Shown here one piece after another: positions 1 to 8,260 of a stretch of DNA of 64,000 nt. Positions within the stretch are counted from its first letter, which is position 1. Every line of letters begins with the position of its first letter. The notes under the pieces were generated by a model. That model saw only the letters and a list, made by a program, of their open reading frames with translations, was not told the DNA's origin and made no database searches. The position numbers were made by a program, and so were the translations under genes. Source of the DNA: Catalinimonas alkaloidigena (GTDB lineage Bacteria > Bacteroidota > Bacteroidia > Cytophagales > Flexibacteraceae); assembly GCF_900100765.1 (NCBI RefSeq), contig NZ_FNFO01000011.1, positions 62,001 through 126,000 on the forward strand, given 5' to 3'.

Positions 1-51
1 TGCAAAAGACAGTACGGAGAGGAGGAGCACGCGTAAGTAGTACTGTTTCAT
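1..51 (-). CDS. Partial secreted protein, N-terminus only
   Basis: A minus-strand ATG at 51 opens a frame that leaves the window after 17 codons. The residues are a short polar/basic head (MKQYYLR) followed by a leucine/valine run, which is the start of a Sec signal peptide. Upstream lie a TACCTTTG promoter element and a palindromic operator also found at the nirB/cobA promoter. By inference the product is an exported protein in the nitrate/nitrite regulon, for example a transporter binding protein or porin. Identity cannot be judged from 17 residues. Confidence 0.6.
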   Translation of the reverse strand, partial: MKQYYLRVLLLSVLSFA

Positions 52-127
52 GTCCGTAAGGAGAGTTAAGAAGTGGAGAGCGTTAGAATGAGAAGATCTA
101 CGTAAGTGGGTGGGAAGCCTTACGCAA

Positions 128-135
128 CAAAGGTA
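128..135 (-). promoter_or_regulatory. Bacteroidota-type -7 promoter element for the left-edge gene
   Basis: On the minus strand this reads TACCTTTG, an exact match to the Bacteroidota -7 consensus TAnnTTTG. It lies about 77 bases upstream of the start codon at 51. The palindrome at 151-168 ends 15-16 bases further upstream, where the -33 region would be. The identical octamer precedes cobA at 6086-6093. Confidence 0.55.
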
Positions 136-150
136 AGAAAAGAAATTTAA

Positions 151-168
151 TTACGTATTAATACGTAA
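151..168. promoter_or_regulatory. 18-bp perfect palindrome, candidate NarL-type operator
   Basis: The sequence TTACGTATTAATACGTAA is its own reverse complement. Its 16-base core is two inverted heptamers TACGTAT separated by TA, the 7-2-7 layout known for NarL/NarP-family sites. The NarL heptamer consensus is TACYYMT, so only the fourth base differs. A 15/16 copy lies between nirB and cobA. Binding by the response regulator encoded at 355-1062 is inference. Confidence 0.6.
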
Positions 169-283
169 AATATTTTCAGTAATCTTTTTGCGCATCGGAA
201 AGGGTACGTAGGTGAGGGAGAAGCTGTTATCCGCTTTTTTGCCACAAGAGCGTAGCGAAAAGGAAGCTATGGCGGAGAGAAGG

Positions 284-322
284 CAAAAAAATAACCCGGC
301 CGTTCGCTGAGAACCGCCGGGT
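284..322 (-). terminator. Intrinsic terminator of the sensor kinase/response regulator operon
   Basis: A GC-rich stem (ACCCGGC at 294-300 pairing with GCCGGGT at 316-322) is followed, reading on the minus strand, by a run of seven T (A at 285-291 on the plus strand). It begins 33 bases after the response-regulator stop codon and separates that operon from the left-edge gene. Confidence 0.7.
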
Positions 323-354
323 CGGGTGAGTGAGGAAATTACGTAGTAGGTACG

Positions 355-1062
355 TCAGGCGTGCAGGGCTTGTTGCAGACTGGGCTCTTCTTCGATCTTC
401 TTTAACAGTTCTACAACGTTGCTGACTTCCAGCTTTTTCATGATGTTGAAGCGGTGCGTTTCGATGGTGCGGACGCTCTTGCCAAACTGCGCGGCAATTT
501 CCTTGTTGGGCAACCCTTCCGTGATCAGCCGCAAAATTTCGCGTTCGCGTTTCGTCAGCGTATAGTCGTTGCCGCTCGGCGTGCTCTCGGTGTGTGACGA
601 CGGTGCGGTGTCGGCCGCGGCCGGACCGTCCTGCCGGTGATTCAGGTAGCGGTTCACAAACACCCGCGAAATGTCGCCGCTGAAATACTTGCCTCCGCTG
701 TGGACCGTCCGGACCGCCTTGAGGAACTCTTCGCGGCTGGAGCCCTTTAGCAGGTAGCCGTGGGCGCCGTTGTCGACCGATTGCAGAATGTACTCGTCGT
801 CGTCGTGCATCGAAAGGACCAGCACCCGCGTGCGGGGTGAGTATTCCGGCAGGCGGCGGGTCGCCTCCAAGCCGTTCAGTTCCGGCATCCTGATGTCGAC
901 AATCAGAAGGTCGGGCCGGTAGTCGCGGGCCATTTCCAGCGCCTGCTGTCCGTTGGCCGCTTCGGCCACTACTTTGATGTCGCCTTCGCTTTCCAGCAGC
1001 GAGCGGATGCCCGTTCGTACGAGGCTGTGGTCGTCGGCTAAAATGACATTAATAGGATTCAT
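355..1062 (-). CDS. NarL/FixJ-family response regulator
   Basis: A 235-residue cytoplasmic transcription regulator. Residues 4-120 form a receiver domain with acidic residues D10/D11, the probable phospho-acceptor D56 in IVDIRMP and a lysine in LLKGSS. Residues about 165-225 form a LuxR-type helix-turn-helix (LTKREREIL, NKEIAAQFGKSVRTIETH). The frame stays open to 1242, but the receiver domain begins at MNPINVILADDH, so I chose the ATG at 1062. It overlaps the kinase gene by 14 bases, implying translational coupling and a cognate pair. Because it sits beside nirBD and a NarX-like sensor, I infer that it controls nitrite assimilation. Confidence 0.93.
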   Translation of the reverse strand: MNPINVILADDHSLVRTGIRSLLESEGDIKVVAEAANGQQALEMARDYRPDLLIVDIRMPELNGLEATRRLPEYSPRTRVLVLSMHDDDEYILQSVDNGAHGYLLKGSSREEFLKAVRTVHSGGKYFSGDISRVFVNRYLNHRQDGPAAADTAPSSHTESTPSGNDYTLTKREREILRLITEGLPNKEIAAQFGKSVRTIETHRFNIMKKLEVSNVVELLKKIEEEPSLQQALHA

Positions 1063-2893
1063 ATACTTTGTTGTGGTGGATGGGAATGTGGATGTTGATG
1101 CGCGTGCCCTGCCCCGGCGTCGAGTTGATGTCGAGCTGGGCGTTGATGAACAGCGCGCGTTCCTGCATGTTGAAAATACCTTGTCCGGTGCCGTTGTCGT
1201 GAATCTCCCGGATCGACTGTTGCGGATCGAACCCCACGCCATTGTCGCTGATCGTGACGTTCAGCACGTCGAAGTTGTGGCTGAACTCCACCCGAATCTC
1301 GTCGGCTTGTGCGTACTTAATCGCGTTGTTCACCGCCTCCTGAATCATCCGGTACAAATTGGTCTCCACGCTCTTTTCTAAACGATTCAGAAAGCCGGTC
1401 TTGTTCTCGAACACGATGTTTTTATCGGAAAGACGGCTCATTTCCGCACAGTATTTCTTCGTAACCGGCACAATGCCGTAATCGCTGAGCGAACTGGGCG
1501 TCAGGTTGAACGAAATGCGCCGGATTTCTTGGAGGACCTGATTCATGATGTGCTTCACTTCCTGGACGTTATGCGGCAGGTAGCGGCTCTTTTGAGGATC
1601 TTCCAGGGTCTCGACCCGGTAGCGCAGGGCGGTCAGCAGTTGGCCGATGCCGTCGTGGAGGTCGCGGGCCAGCCGTCGCCGTTCCTCTTCTTGCCCTTCC
1701 AGAATCAGAATGGAGCGGAAGCGTTGTTCCTTCAATTTCTTTTCGATGCGCTCGCGCGTAATTTCCTGCGACCGCGCCCGGGCCTCTTTCTCGTCGGTAC
1801 GGTTGGTGCCGACCAGCAGCAGTTGCTGCGTCTGGCCGTTGCGGTGCAACAGCGGCACTACGTAGAGGTCGAGCCAGACAAAATCGCCGCTTTCGGACGT
1901 CACCTGCACTTCGCCCGTCCAGGGATCGCCCACGCTGCTGAGCTGGCGGATGCGGTGCACATTTTCCGGGGCGTACCCTTCTTCGGTCAGCCAGTCGAAC
2001 AGGTTGCGGTGCCGTTCGCGGATGTCGCCTTCCATCAGGTGCCGGAACGGCTCCGTCACGTCCGTAAAATCTCCTTGCAAGTCGGTGTGGGCCAGCGGAA
2101 TGGGTTGCGCCGAGGCGGTGTTGACTTCGGCCAGTTCCTGATACGACTGTTCGAGCGAGTTGTGCAGCACGCCGATCTGGTGTGCCATGTCATGCGCCAG
2201 CTTTTCCGACTGAATCAAGTCTTTGATGGTGTTGCGGATCTGCCGGGCGGTAGGCCGGAAAATGAACAGCAGTTCGAAGAGAATGATCGTCAGCGAGATG
2301 GCCAGGAAGATGATTTCCAGACGCTTCAGCAGTAGCACCTTGGCGCGGGCTTCCTCGTCGTACTGGAATACGATGGCGTCCATGCTGTCCAGAAAGCCCG
2401 ATTCGTGCTGTAGGATGGCGTCGACGTAAGGGCGCAATTGCGTCGCCGGGGCATTCGGGTCATCACGTAGAAGCGTCAGGAGCTGGGTAGCATTACGCAC
2501 CATGGCGTCGTAGTCGGGGGCCAGGGTGGCGAACATCTCCCGGATTACCGCACTGTTTTCGCCCGTCACGTCGAGGCTGGCATCTCCTGCCAACAGACCG
2601 TTGTGCGATTGCGTCCACAGGTCGAGCGATTGGGCCAGTTCCGTTTGCAGTGCTTCGCGCGGGGGTGTGGGCGGCGGCGTGATCAGTTGCAGTGCCACTT
2701 TGCTGATGCGCTGGCTCAGCATGCGCTGGCGCCCGGCCAGGTTAATCACCCGAGAGTCGTGGGTCTGGCCCGTCAGGTATTGCTGCACGTACAACTGGCT
2801 GATGACGATGATGCCGGCGATGCCGGACAGCGCCAGGATGTACATCAAGCCAATCCGCTCGAAATGGTTTTTTTTTCGGGTTGAAGTGGCCAT
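1049..2893 (-). CDS. NarX-like nitrate/nitrite sensor histidine kinase
   Basis: A 614-residue membrane sensor kinase. There is a membrane segment at about 14-33, then a periplasmic PilJ/NarX-type helical domain. Its residues 46-62 (D46, I50, N51, A53, G54, R57, M58, S60, R62) match the P-box that binds nitrate or nitrite in NarX/NarQ. A second membrane segment lies at about 193-212, a PAS-like domain at 265-375, a HisKA_3 dimerisation domain with phospho-acceptor H413 in RDLHDGIGQ, and a HATPase_c domain at about 500-605 (NAIKYA, DNGVGFD, GQGIFNM). It is transcribed ahead of its response regulator. The ligand assignment rests on the P-box and on the neighbouring nirBD genes. Confidence 0.93.
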   Translation of the reverse strand: MATSTRKKNHFERIGLMYILALSGIAGIIVISQLYVQQYLTGQTHDSRVINLAGRQRMLSQRISKVALQLITPPPTPPREALQTELAQSLDLWTQSHNGLLAGDASLDVTGENSAVIREMFATLAPDYDAMVRNATQLLTLLRDDPNAPATQLRPYVDAILQHESGFLDSMDAIVFQYDEEARAKVLLLKRLEIIFLAISLTIILFELLFIFRPTARQIRNTIKDLIQSEKLAHDMAHQIGVLHNSLEQSYQELAEVNTASAQPIPLAHTDLQGDFTDVTEPFRHLMEGDIRERHRNLFDWLTEEGYAPENVHRIRQLSSVGDPWTGEVQVTSESGDFVWLDLYVVPLLHRNGQTQQLLLVGTNRTDEKEARARSQEITRERIEKKLKEQRFRSILILEGQEEERRRLARDLHDGIGQLLTALRYRVETLEDPQKSRYLPHNVQEVKHIMNQVLQEIRRISFNLTPSSLSDYGIVPVTKKYCAEMSRLSDKNIVFENKTGFLNRLEKSVETNLYRMIQEAVNNAIKYAQADEIRVEFSHNFDVLNVTISDNGVGFDPQQSIREIHDNGTGQGIFNMQERALFINAQLDINSTPGQGTRINIHIPIHHNKVYESY

Positions 2894-2915
2894 TTCGCCT
2901 TTTATAAGTAGCCGG

Positions 2916-2923
2916 CAAAGCTA
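2916..2923 (-). promoter_or_regulatory. -7 promoter element of the sensor/regulator operon
   Basis: The minus strand reads TAGCTTTG, matching TAnnTTTG, 23 bases before the kinase start codon. A TACGTA hexamer at 2922-2927 overlaps its upstream edge. That would allow autoregulation by the same factor that binds the TACGTAT half-sites, but this is speculative. Confidence 0.5.
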
Positions 2924-2979
2924 CGTAAAAATAGAATGGGGAAGCGAAAAGACAGATCGGGAGGTGAGGGGCGTATACG

Positions 2980-3022
2980 AAAAAAGGAAGGACGCAACCC
3001 TTTGGGGCGCAGCTCCTTCCTT
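2980..3022 (-). terminator. Intrinsic terminator after nirBD
   Basis: A 9-bp perfect arm pair (AAGGAAGGA at 2984-2992 and TCCTTCCTT at 3014-3022) has extra G/C pairing inside the loop. It is followed on the minus strand by a T run. It starts 15 bases after the nirD stop and isolates nirBD from the sensor operon. Confidence 0.75.
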
Positions 3023-3037
3023 ACTAACAACAATGGA

Positions 3038-3412
3038 TTAGTCTCGAAAGCCCACGTATACGTAATTGTCCTCAATTTTGACCGGATACGTGGCCAGTGC
3101 ACACTGCGACCCGTTCAGGTTCTCGCCCGATTTCAGCGAGAAGGTATTCTTATGAAAGGGGCAGGCCACCTTGGGTTCCGCGCCGGCCGTGCCGATCATC
3201 CCGCGGGCCAGTACCATCTCGCGCTTGTGCGGACAGAGGTTCTGCGTGGCGTACCATTCCTGGCGGCGCGTAAAGTTGAAAACGGCGATTTGCAGCCCTT
3301 TGTATTTGATGCAGGCGCCTCCGTTTTCCGGAAAAGCCGACACCGGCGCGGCTTTGAACCAGACGGTCACGTCCTCGAGGGCCACAGTTTGGTAGTGTTC
3401 GGTCAGGATCAT
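3038..3412 (-). CDS. nirD: Nitrite reductase small subunit, Rieske type
   Basis: A 124-residue Rieske [2Fe-2S] protein of NirD size. The cluster ligands appear as CPHK at about residues 60-63 and CPFHK about 22 residues later. In assimilatory NADH nitrite reductase this subunit works with the siroheme subunit NirB in the cytoplasm to reduce nitrite to ammonium. It follows nirB by 84 bases with no terminator between, so they are probably one transcript. A generic Rieske ferredoxin is the only alternative, and the location argues against it. Confidence 0.95.
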   Translation of the reverse strand: MILTEHYQTVALEDVTVWFKAAPVSAFPENGGACIKYKGLQIAVFNFTRRQEWYATQNLCPHKREMVLARGMIGTAGAEPKVACPFHKNTFSLKSGENLNGSQCALATYPVKIEDNYVYVGFRD

Positions 3413-3496
3413 GTCTAATGAGTTTAACGTGGAAGGCTTAATGCTCAGCGGGCTTTTGATAGGGTAAGCGTAACCTTTAAGCTTTTTGCTTACGGA

Positions 3497-5995
3497 TCAC
3501 CAAGCCCCTTTGGCGGGGATTTTCTGGTCGCGCATCGGTACGTAGGCCAGCGTCGGGTCGGGCTCGTCGGCGTTGACAAAGTGGGTGAACCGGGCGCGCA
3601 ATTCCGGATTTTCGACGACCTCTTTCCATTCGCACTTGTAAACTTCCAGCGTCTGGGCCATCATCCGTTCCAGCTCCTCGCCAATGCCGAGGCAGTCGTT
3701 TACCACCACGTCGCGCAGGTACTCCAGGCCGCCGTCCAGTTTGTTGAGCCAGGTGGCGGTGCGCATCAGCGGTTCGGCCGTTTTGATGTAGAACATCAGG
3801 AAACGGTCGATGTACCGGATGCACGTTTCCTTGTCGACGTCGCGGGCCAGGATCTGCGCGTGTTGCGGTTTGGCGCCGCCGTTGCCCCCTACAAACAGGT
3901 TCCAGCCCTTTTCGGTGGCGATGATGCCGAAGTCTTTGCTCTGCGCTTCGGCGCACTCGCGGATGCAGCCCGAAACGGCACTTTTCAGCTTGTGGGGCGA
4001 GCGCAGCCCTTTGTAACGATTTTCGATTTCGATGGCGAACGACACGGAATCGTGCAGGCCGTAGCGGCACCACGTCGAGCCGACGCAGCTTTTGACCGTC
4101 CGCAGGGATTTGCCGTAGGCATGGCCGCTCTCGAATCCGGCGTGAATCAACTCTTCCCAGATGTCGGGCAACTGATCGAGGCGCGCGCCAAACAGGTCGA
4201 TGCGCTGGCCCCCCGTGATTTTGGTATAGAGGCCGTATTTTTTGGCCACCTGCCCGATCACGATCAGTTTGTCGGGCGTAATCTCCCCGCCGGCAATCCG
4301 GGGCACCACCGAGTACGTACCGCCGCGCTGAATGTTGGCCAGGTAGCGATCGTTCGAGTCCTGAATCGTGTCCTGCAACAGGATCGGATCGTTCCAGAGG
4401 CTGGCCAGGATCGAAGCTACGGCGGGTTTGCACACCTCGCAGCCGTCGCCTTTGCCGTACTGTGTCAGCAGGTCGTCGTACGAACGAATTTCTTTAATAT
4501 GGATGAGGTCGAACAGTTCCTGGCGGGTGTAGTCGAGGTGTTCGCAGATCACTTTGCGGACCCGCTTGCCCATCGAGGCGAGGGTGGTGTGGTAGAGGTC
4601 GGTCACCATCGGCATGCAGCCGCCGCAGCCGGTGCCCGCTTTCGTGCATTTTTTCAGGTCGCCCACACTTTGGGCGGTGCCGTCTTTCACCGCGCTGCAG
4701 AGCATGCCCTTCGTCACGTTTTCGCACGAGCAGACCGTCACGTCATCGGGTAGGTTTTCCACGCCTTGGCTGGCCGAACCTTCGCCGCCGCCGCGGGGGC
4801 CGAGCAGCAGATCTTCGGGGTGGGGGGGGAGCGTCGCCCCCGATTTGGCCAGGGCCGATAATTGTCCGTAGGCCCCGGCGTCGCCGACCAGAATGCCACC
4901 CAACAGGCGCTTGCCGTCGGCCGACAGGTTCAGGCGCTGGTACAGTCCTTCGCGGGCGTTCTGGAAGATGATGGGCGTGCTGGGTTCGGTTTCGGCAAAC
5001 GCATCGCCGAACGAGGCGACGTCCACGCCGATTAGCTTCAGCTTGGTCGACAGGTCGGTGCTTTGGAACGGTTTCGATTCGCCCAGCAGATGATCTACCA
5101 CCGTTTCGGCCATGGCGTAGCCGGGGGCCACCAAACCGTAGATCATGCCTTCGTGCAGGGCCACTTCGCCGATGGCGTAGATGTGGGAATCGGAGGTGCG
5201 CATGTGGTCGTCGACCACCACACCGCCGCGCGGGCCGACTGCCAACCCGAACTGACGGGCCAGCTCGTCGCGCGGTTTGATGCCCGCCGAAATCACCAGC
5301 ATGTCCACGTCCAGTTGCGTACCGTCGCCGAATACCAGGGCGTCGAGGTGGCCGTTGCCCGTAATTTCTTTGGTTTGCTTGCCGAGGTGAATGTGGATGC
5401 CCAGCGCCTCCAGCCGCGATTGCAACGCATCGGAACCGGCCTGGTCCAGTTGCCGGGGCATCAGGCGAGGGGCCAGTTCCACTACGTGCGGCTCCAGTCC
5501 CATGTCGAGCACGGCTTTGGCGGCTTCGAGGCCGAGGAGGCCACCGCCCATCACGGCCGCGCGCCGGCAATCTTTCCCGAAAGCGCTGATGGCTTCCAGG
5601 TCTTCGATAGTGCGGTACACAAACACCCCTCGCTTCTCGACACCGGGCACCGGCGGGACGAAGGCCGCCGAGCCGGTCGCCAGTACTAAGTAGTCGTACG
5701 AAACTTCGGTTCCCCGGTGCGTACGTAGCACGCGTTGCTCCCGATCGATGTGCGTCACCAGTTCGCCGCAGCGCAGGTCCACTTGGTTTTCGGCATACCA
5801 TTGGGCGGGCGCTAGTGTCAGTTCATCAACACTAGTGCCTGAAAACCAAGCGCTTAATCGTACACGGTCGTAGGCCGGACGGCACTCTTCGCCGAATACG
5901 GTAACAGAAAACGCTTCGTGGCTGGCTTTTTTGCGCAATTTTTCGCAGAATTTGTAACCGACCATTCCATTTCCGACGACAACGACTCGTTTCAT
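3497..5995 (-). CDS. nirB: Assimilatory nitrite reductase [NAD(P)H] large subunit
   Basis: An 832-residue enzyme of the usual NirB length that reduces nitrite to ammonium. An FAD/NAD(P)H oxidoreductase module spans about 1-400 (VVVGNGMVG at the start, GGGLLGLEAA for the second nucleotide). A BFD-like [2Fe-2S] domain follows with a CSCEN…CGGC cysteine set near 420-455, then ferredoxin-like half domains. Last is the siroheme/[4Fe-4S] site with cysteines in SCVGSTWC and SGCIREC. It is the first gene of nirBD, divergent from the siroheme methyltransferase. The near-consensus -7 element and shared palindrome upstream suggest activation by nitrate or nitrite. Confidence 0.97.
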   Translation of the reverse strand: MKRVVVVGNGMVGYKFCEKLRKKASHEAFSVTVFGEECRPAYDRVRLSAWFSGTSVDELTLAPAQWYAENQVDLRCGELVTHIDREQRVLRTHRGTEVSYDYLVLATGSAAFVPPVPGVEKRGVFVYRTIEDLEAISAFGKDCRRAAVMGGGLLGLEAAKAVLDMGLEPHVVELAPRLMPRQLDQAGSDALQSRLEALGIHIHLGKQTKEITGNGHLDALVFGDGTQLDVDMLVISAGIKPRDELARQFGLAVGPRGGVVVDDHMRTSDSHIYAIGEVALHEGMIYGLVAPGYAMAETVVDHLLGESKPFQSTDLSTKLKLIGVDVASFGDAFAETEPSTPIIFQNAREGLYQRLNLSADGKRLLGGILVGDAGAYGQLSALAKSGATLPPHPEDLLLGPRGGGEGSASQGVENLPDDVTVCSCENVTKGMLCSAVKDGTAQSVGDLKKCTKAGTGCGGCMPMVTDLYHTTLASMGKRVRKVICEHLDYTRQELFDLIHIKEIRSYDDLLTQYGKGDGCEVCKPAVASILASLWNDPILLQDTIQDSNDRYLANIQRGGTYSVVPRIAGGEITPDKLIVIGQVAKKYGLYTKITGGQRIDLFGARLDQLPDIWEELIHAGFESGHAYGKSLRTVKSCVGSTWCRYGLHDSVSFAIEIENRYKGLRSPHKLKSAVSGCIRECAEAQSKDFGIIATEKGWNLFVGGNGGAKPQHAQILARDVDKETCIRYIDRFLMFYIKTAEPLMRTATWLNKLDGGLEYLRDVVVNDCLGIGEELERMMAQTLEVYKCEWKEVVENPELRARFTHFVNADEPDPTLAYVPMRDQKIPAKGAW

Positions 5996-6024
5996 ACAGC
6001 AAGAGTTTAGCGTGATAACGAATG

Positions 6025-6093
6025 CAAAGTAAAGAAATAAAAATGATAACTACGTATTAATACTTAAAAATTAAGCAAATTTTTCTACCTTTG
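6025..6093. promoter_or_regulatory. Divergent nirB/cobA control region with shared palindromic operator
   Basis: TACGTATTAATACTTA at 6051-6066 matches the left-edge palindrome at 15 of 16 positions. To its right, after 19 bases, TACCTTTG (6086-6093) is a consensus -7 element for cobA. To its left, after 18 bases, the minus strand reads TTACTTTG (6025-6032), one mismatch from consensus, for nirB. One central operator flanked by two -7 boxes at nearly equal distance suggests a dual activator site. The promoter elements are seen; the function is inferred. Confidence 0.65.
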
Positions 6094-6122
6094 GTTTGTT
6101 ACGTAAGTAAATGATCCCTCCG

Positions 6123-6902
6123 ATGAAACTCACGCTGGTAGGTGCCGGTCCCGGCGATCCCGAACTGATTACCCTGAAAGGCATTCGCGCGCTCCGGGCG
6201 GCGAATGTGGTGCTGTACGACGCCTTGGCTGCGGAAGCGCTCCTCGACTACGCGCCGGCGGAGGCACTACGTATTTTCGTCGGCAAACGGGCGGGAATGC
6301 ACTCGGCCCAGCAGCGGGAAATCAACGAGATGATCGTCGACTACGCCCGTCGGTACGGACACGTCGTGCGCCTGAAAGGGGGCGATCCGTTCGTGTTCGG
6401 GCGGGGGCAGGAAGAAAAAGACTACGCCGAACTGCACGGCCTGACGGTGGAAGTCGTACCCGGCATCAGCAGCGCGCTGGCCGTTCCCGCACTGCACGGC
6501 ATTCCGCTGACCGAACGCGGCCTCGCGCGGAGTTTCTGGGTGGTTACCGGCACCACGCGCCAGGGTTCCCTCGCCGACGATCTGGTTCACGCCGCGCGTT
6601 CGTCGGCAACGGTCGTCATCCTGATGGGCATGAAGCAACTGCCGCTCATCACCCGCGAATTCAAGCGCCACCGCGGGCCGCACGAACCCGTCGCCATCAT
6701 CCAGAACGGCAGCCGCCCCGATATGAAAATGGGGGTGGGCAACGTCAGCACCATCGAAGGCATTGTGACGCGGGAGGGACTGGACTCACCGGCCATCATC
6801 ATCGTCGGCCCGGTCGTGCGCAACACGCAACAGCCTACTCAACAGGCAGTGGAAGAAATCATCCGGCAGTTGCCCACCATCGTTCGCCAGCCCCAACACT
6901 AA
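6123..6902 (+). CDS. cobA: Uroporphyrinogen-III C-methyltransferase (siroheme synthesis)
   Basis: A 259-residue SUMT enzyme that uses S-adenosylmethionine to methylate uroporphyrinogen III twice to precorrin-2, the precursor of siroheme. Tetrapyrrole methylase motifs are visible: LVGAGPGDPELIT at the N-terminus, VRLKGGDPFVFGRG and VPGISSALAVP. There is no CysG-type dehydrogenase/chelatase half, so those steps must be encoded elsewhere. An ATG at 6111 is in frame, but with a -7 box at 6086-6093 the leader would be only about 11 bases, so 6123 is preferred. Its position opposite nirBD fits siroheme supply to NirB. Confidence 0.95.
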   Translation: MKLTLVGAGPGDPELITLKGIRALRAANVVLYDALAAEALLDYAPAEALRIFVGKRAGMHSAQQREINEMIVDYARRYGHVVRLKGGDPFVFGRGQEEKDYAELHGLTVEVVPGISSALAVPALHGIPLTERGLARSFWVVTGTTRQGSLADDLVHAARSSATVVILMGMKQLPLITREFKRHRGPHEPVAIIQNGSRPDMKMGVGNVSTIEGIVTREGLDSPAIIIVGPVVRNTQQPTQQAVEEIIRQLPTIVRQPQH

Positions 6903-7006
6903 GTTTTCGTTCGGAGTCAGGAGAGACCAACTCCCGGGAGGCAGAGGTACCAAGCCGAGCGCGGAATCAGGATTTTACCGGCGCATTCATGTACCTTGAG
7001 GTGGCT

Positions 7007-7609
7007 ATGGTCTATCCTTTCGTCATCAAAGTACGCCGCCCTCTCAGCGCAGAAACCTTAACCGATGCAGAGGTATTGGATTTGATGCGAATGCGGCTCG
7101 TACTCGAAGGGTATCGACTGGCTCAGACCGAACACCGATTGGAAGGAAAAAGAAAATGGGGACGTCGTTACCGGGCGAACACCTTGTTTGCGCTGCCTAC
7201 CTTGCGCCTTACAGTAACGGTGCAGCGCAAGAAGGGACGGCGGTACTTGCGGCTGGTTAGTAAAAACAACGAAGCCTATTATGCGATCGCTGCCTTCGGC
7301 GCAGCAAGTAGTCTTTTGTCTGGAGCCTGGCAGACAGGGCTACTGATGTTCCTGATCGGATTTGGGTGGTCGAGTATCCTGTTTTTTCTGTTCCAGACCC
7401 CGCTCCATTACTTCTGGCTACAACGACGAGCCCAAGCGCTGAACGAACACTACAACACGGAGCGACGACGGTATGAGCAAATGATGCAGCTTGAAGAGGA
7501 GGCTCGCGTTGAGTGGGGCCCGATTCCCCGGAAAGATGTGGTTCTGTTGGTTCTCCTCCTACTGGGCTTCGGCCTGTTGATATATGGTGCCGTACGCTGG
7601 TGGGCATGA
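7007..7609 (+). CDS. Hypothetical membrane protein
   Basis: About 200 residues, not recognised. A basic cytoplasmic-looking N-terminal part (residues 1-100, rich in Arg/Lys) is followed by two adjacent hydrophobic segments (AIAAFGAASSLLS and LLMFLIGFGWSSILFFLF). Next come a charged helix with many Glu/Arg and a C-terminal membrane anchor (VVLLVLLLLGFGLLIYGAV). An upstream ATG at 6989 is possible, but GAGGTG sits 4 bases before the ATG at 7007, which decides the start. It lies between cobA and the DUF4202 gene on the same strand. No function is assigned. Confidence 0.7.
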   Translation: MVYPFVIKVRRPLSAETLTDAEVLDLMRMRLVLEGYRLAQTEHRLEGKRKWGRRYRANTLFALPTLRLTVTVQRKKGRRYLRLVSKNNEAYYAIAAFGAASSLLSGAWQTGLLMFLIGFGWSSILFFLFQTPLHYFWLQRRAQALNEHYNTERRRYEQMMQLEEEARVEWGPIPRKDVVLLVLLLLGFGLLIYGAVRWWA

Positions 7610-7671
7610 GACTTTACCGGCTTTTTTGAAGAAGAAGCATTTTTTTGCGGCTTCTGCATTAAGTTAGTGAC

Positions 7672-8259
7672 ATGACCGACACTACCCGACTTGCCCGCAC
7701 CCTGGAGGCCATCGACGCCGCCAACGCCGCCGATCCGCATCAGGAATCGTTCGAAGGAAAATCTGCCCCGAAAGAGTGGTTGTACGGACGCCGAATGAGC
7801 GAAACACTGGCGTTGCTGGAGCCCTCGGCGTCGGAGGCCCTGCAGCTGGCCGTGCGGAGTCAGCACATCCGGCGGTGGGAAGTGCCCCGCGACTCGTACC
7901 CGATGGACCGCCCCGGTTACCTGCGTTGGCGGAAAGATTTACAAGATTTTCACAGCGAACAGGCTACAGCCATTCTGGAGGCAGAAGGCTATTCGGCCGA
8001 GGAGATCGGGCGGGTGACCGATCTGCTGCACAAGCGGAAGTTCAAGGTCGATCCCGAAGCGCAAACACTGGAAGATGTGGCCTGTCTGGTGTTTCTGCGC
8101 TACTACCTGGACGAGTTCATGCGGCAGCATCCCGAAGAAAAGGTCGTCGAGATCATCGCCAAAACCTGGAAGAAAATGTCGGAAAAGGGCCATCAGGCTG
8201 CCCTCAAATTGCCCCTCTCCGCAGAAGCGGGTCGTGTGGTGCAGAAGGCGCTGGCGTAA
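7672..8259 (+). CDS. DUF4202-like protein
   Basis: A 195-residue soluble protein that I recognise as DUF4202-like, a family of unknown function. Conserved-looking polar residues include KEWLYGRRM, RSQHIRRWEVPR, YLRWRKDLQDFH and DVACLVFLRYYLDEF. The spacing of His, Arg and Asp is reminiscent of an all-helical HD-like enzyme, which is inference. It runs in the same direction as cobA and ends one base from the convergent gene that follows. Closeness to nirBD and cobA hints at a link with nitrogen assimilation. Confidence 0.8.
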   Translation: MTDTTRLARTLEAIDAANAADPHQESFEGKSAPKEWLYGRRMSETLALLEPSASEALQLAVRSQHIRRWEVPRDSYPMDRPGYLRWRKDLQDFHSEQATAILEAEGYSAEEIGRVTDLLHKRKFKVDPEAQTLEDVACLVFLRYYLDEFMRQHPEEKVVEIIAKTWKKMSEKGHQAALKLPLSAEAGRVVQKALA

Positions 8260-8260
8260 C

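Noticed and set aside
7633-7655. AGAAGC/GCTTCT hairpin before the DUF4202 gene
   Set aside because: The stem is only six bases and the T run is inside the loop, so it is not a credible terminator.
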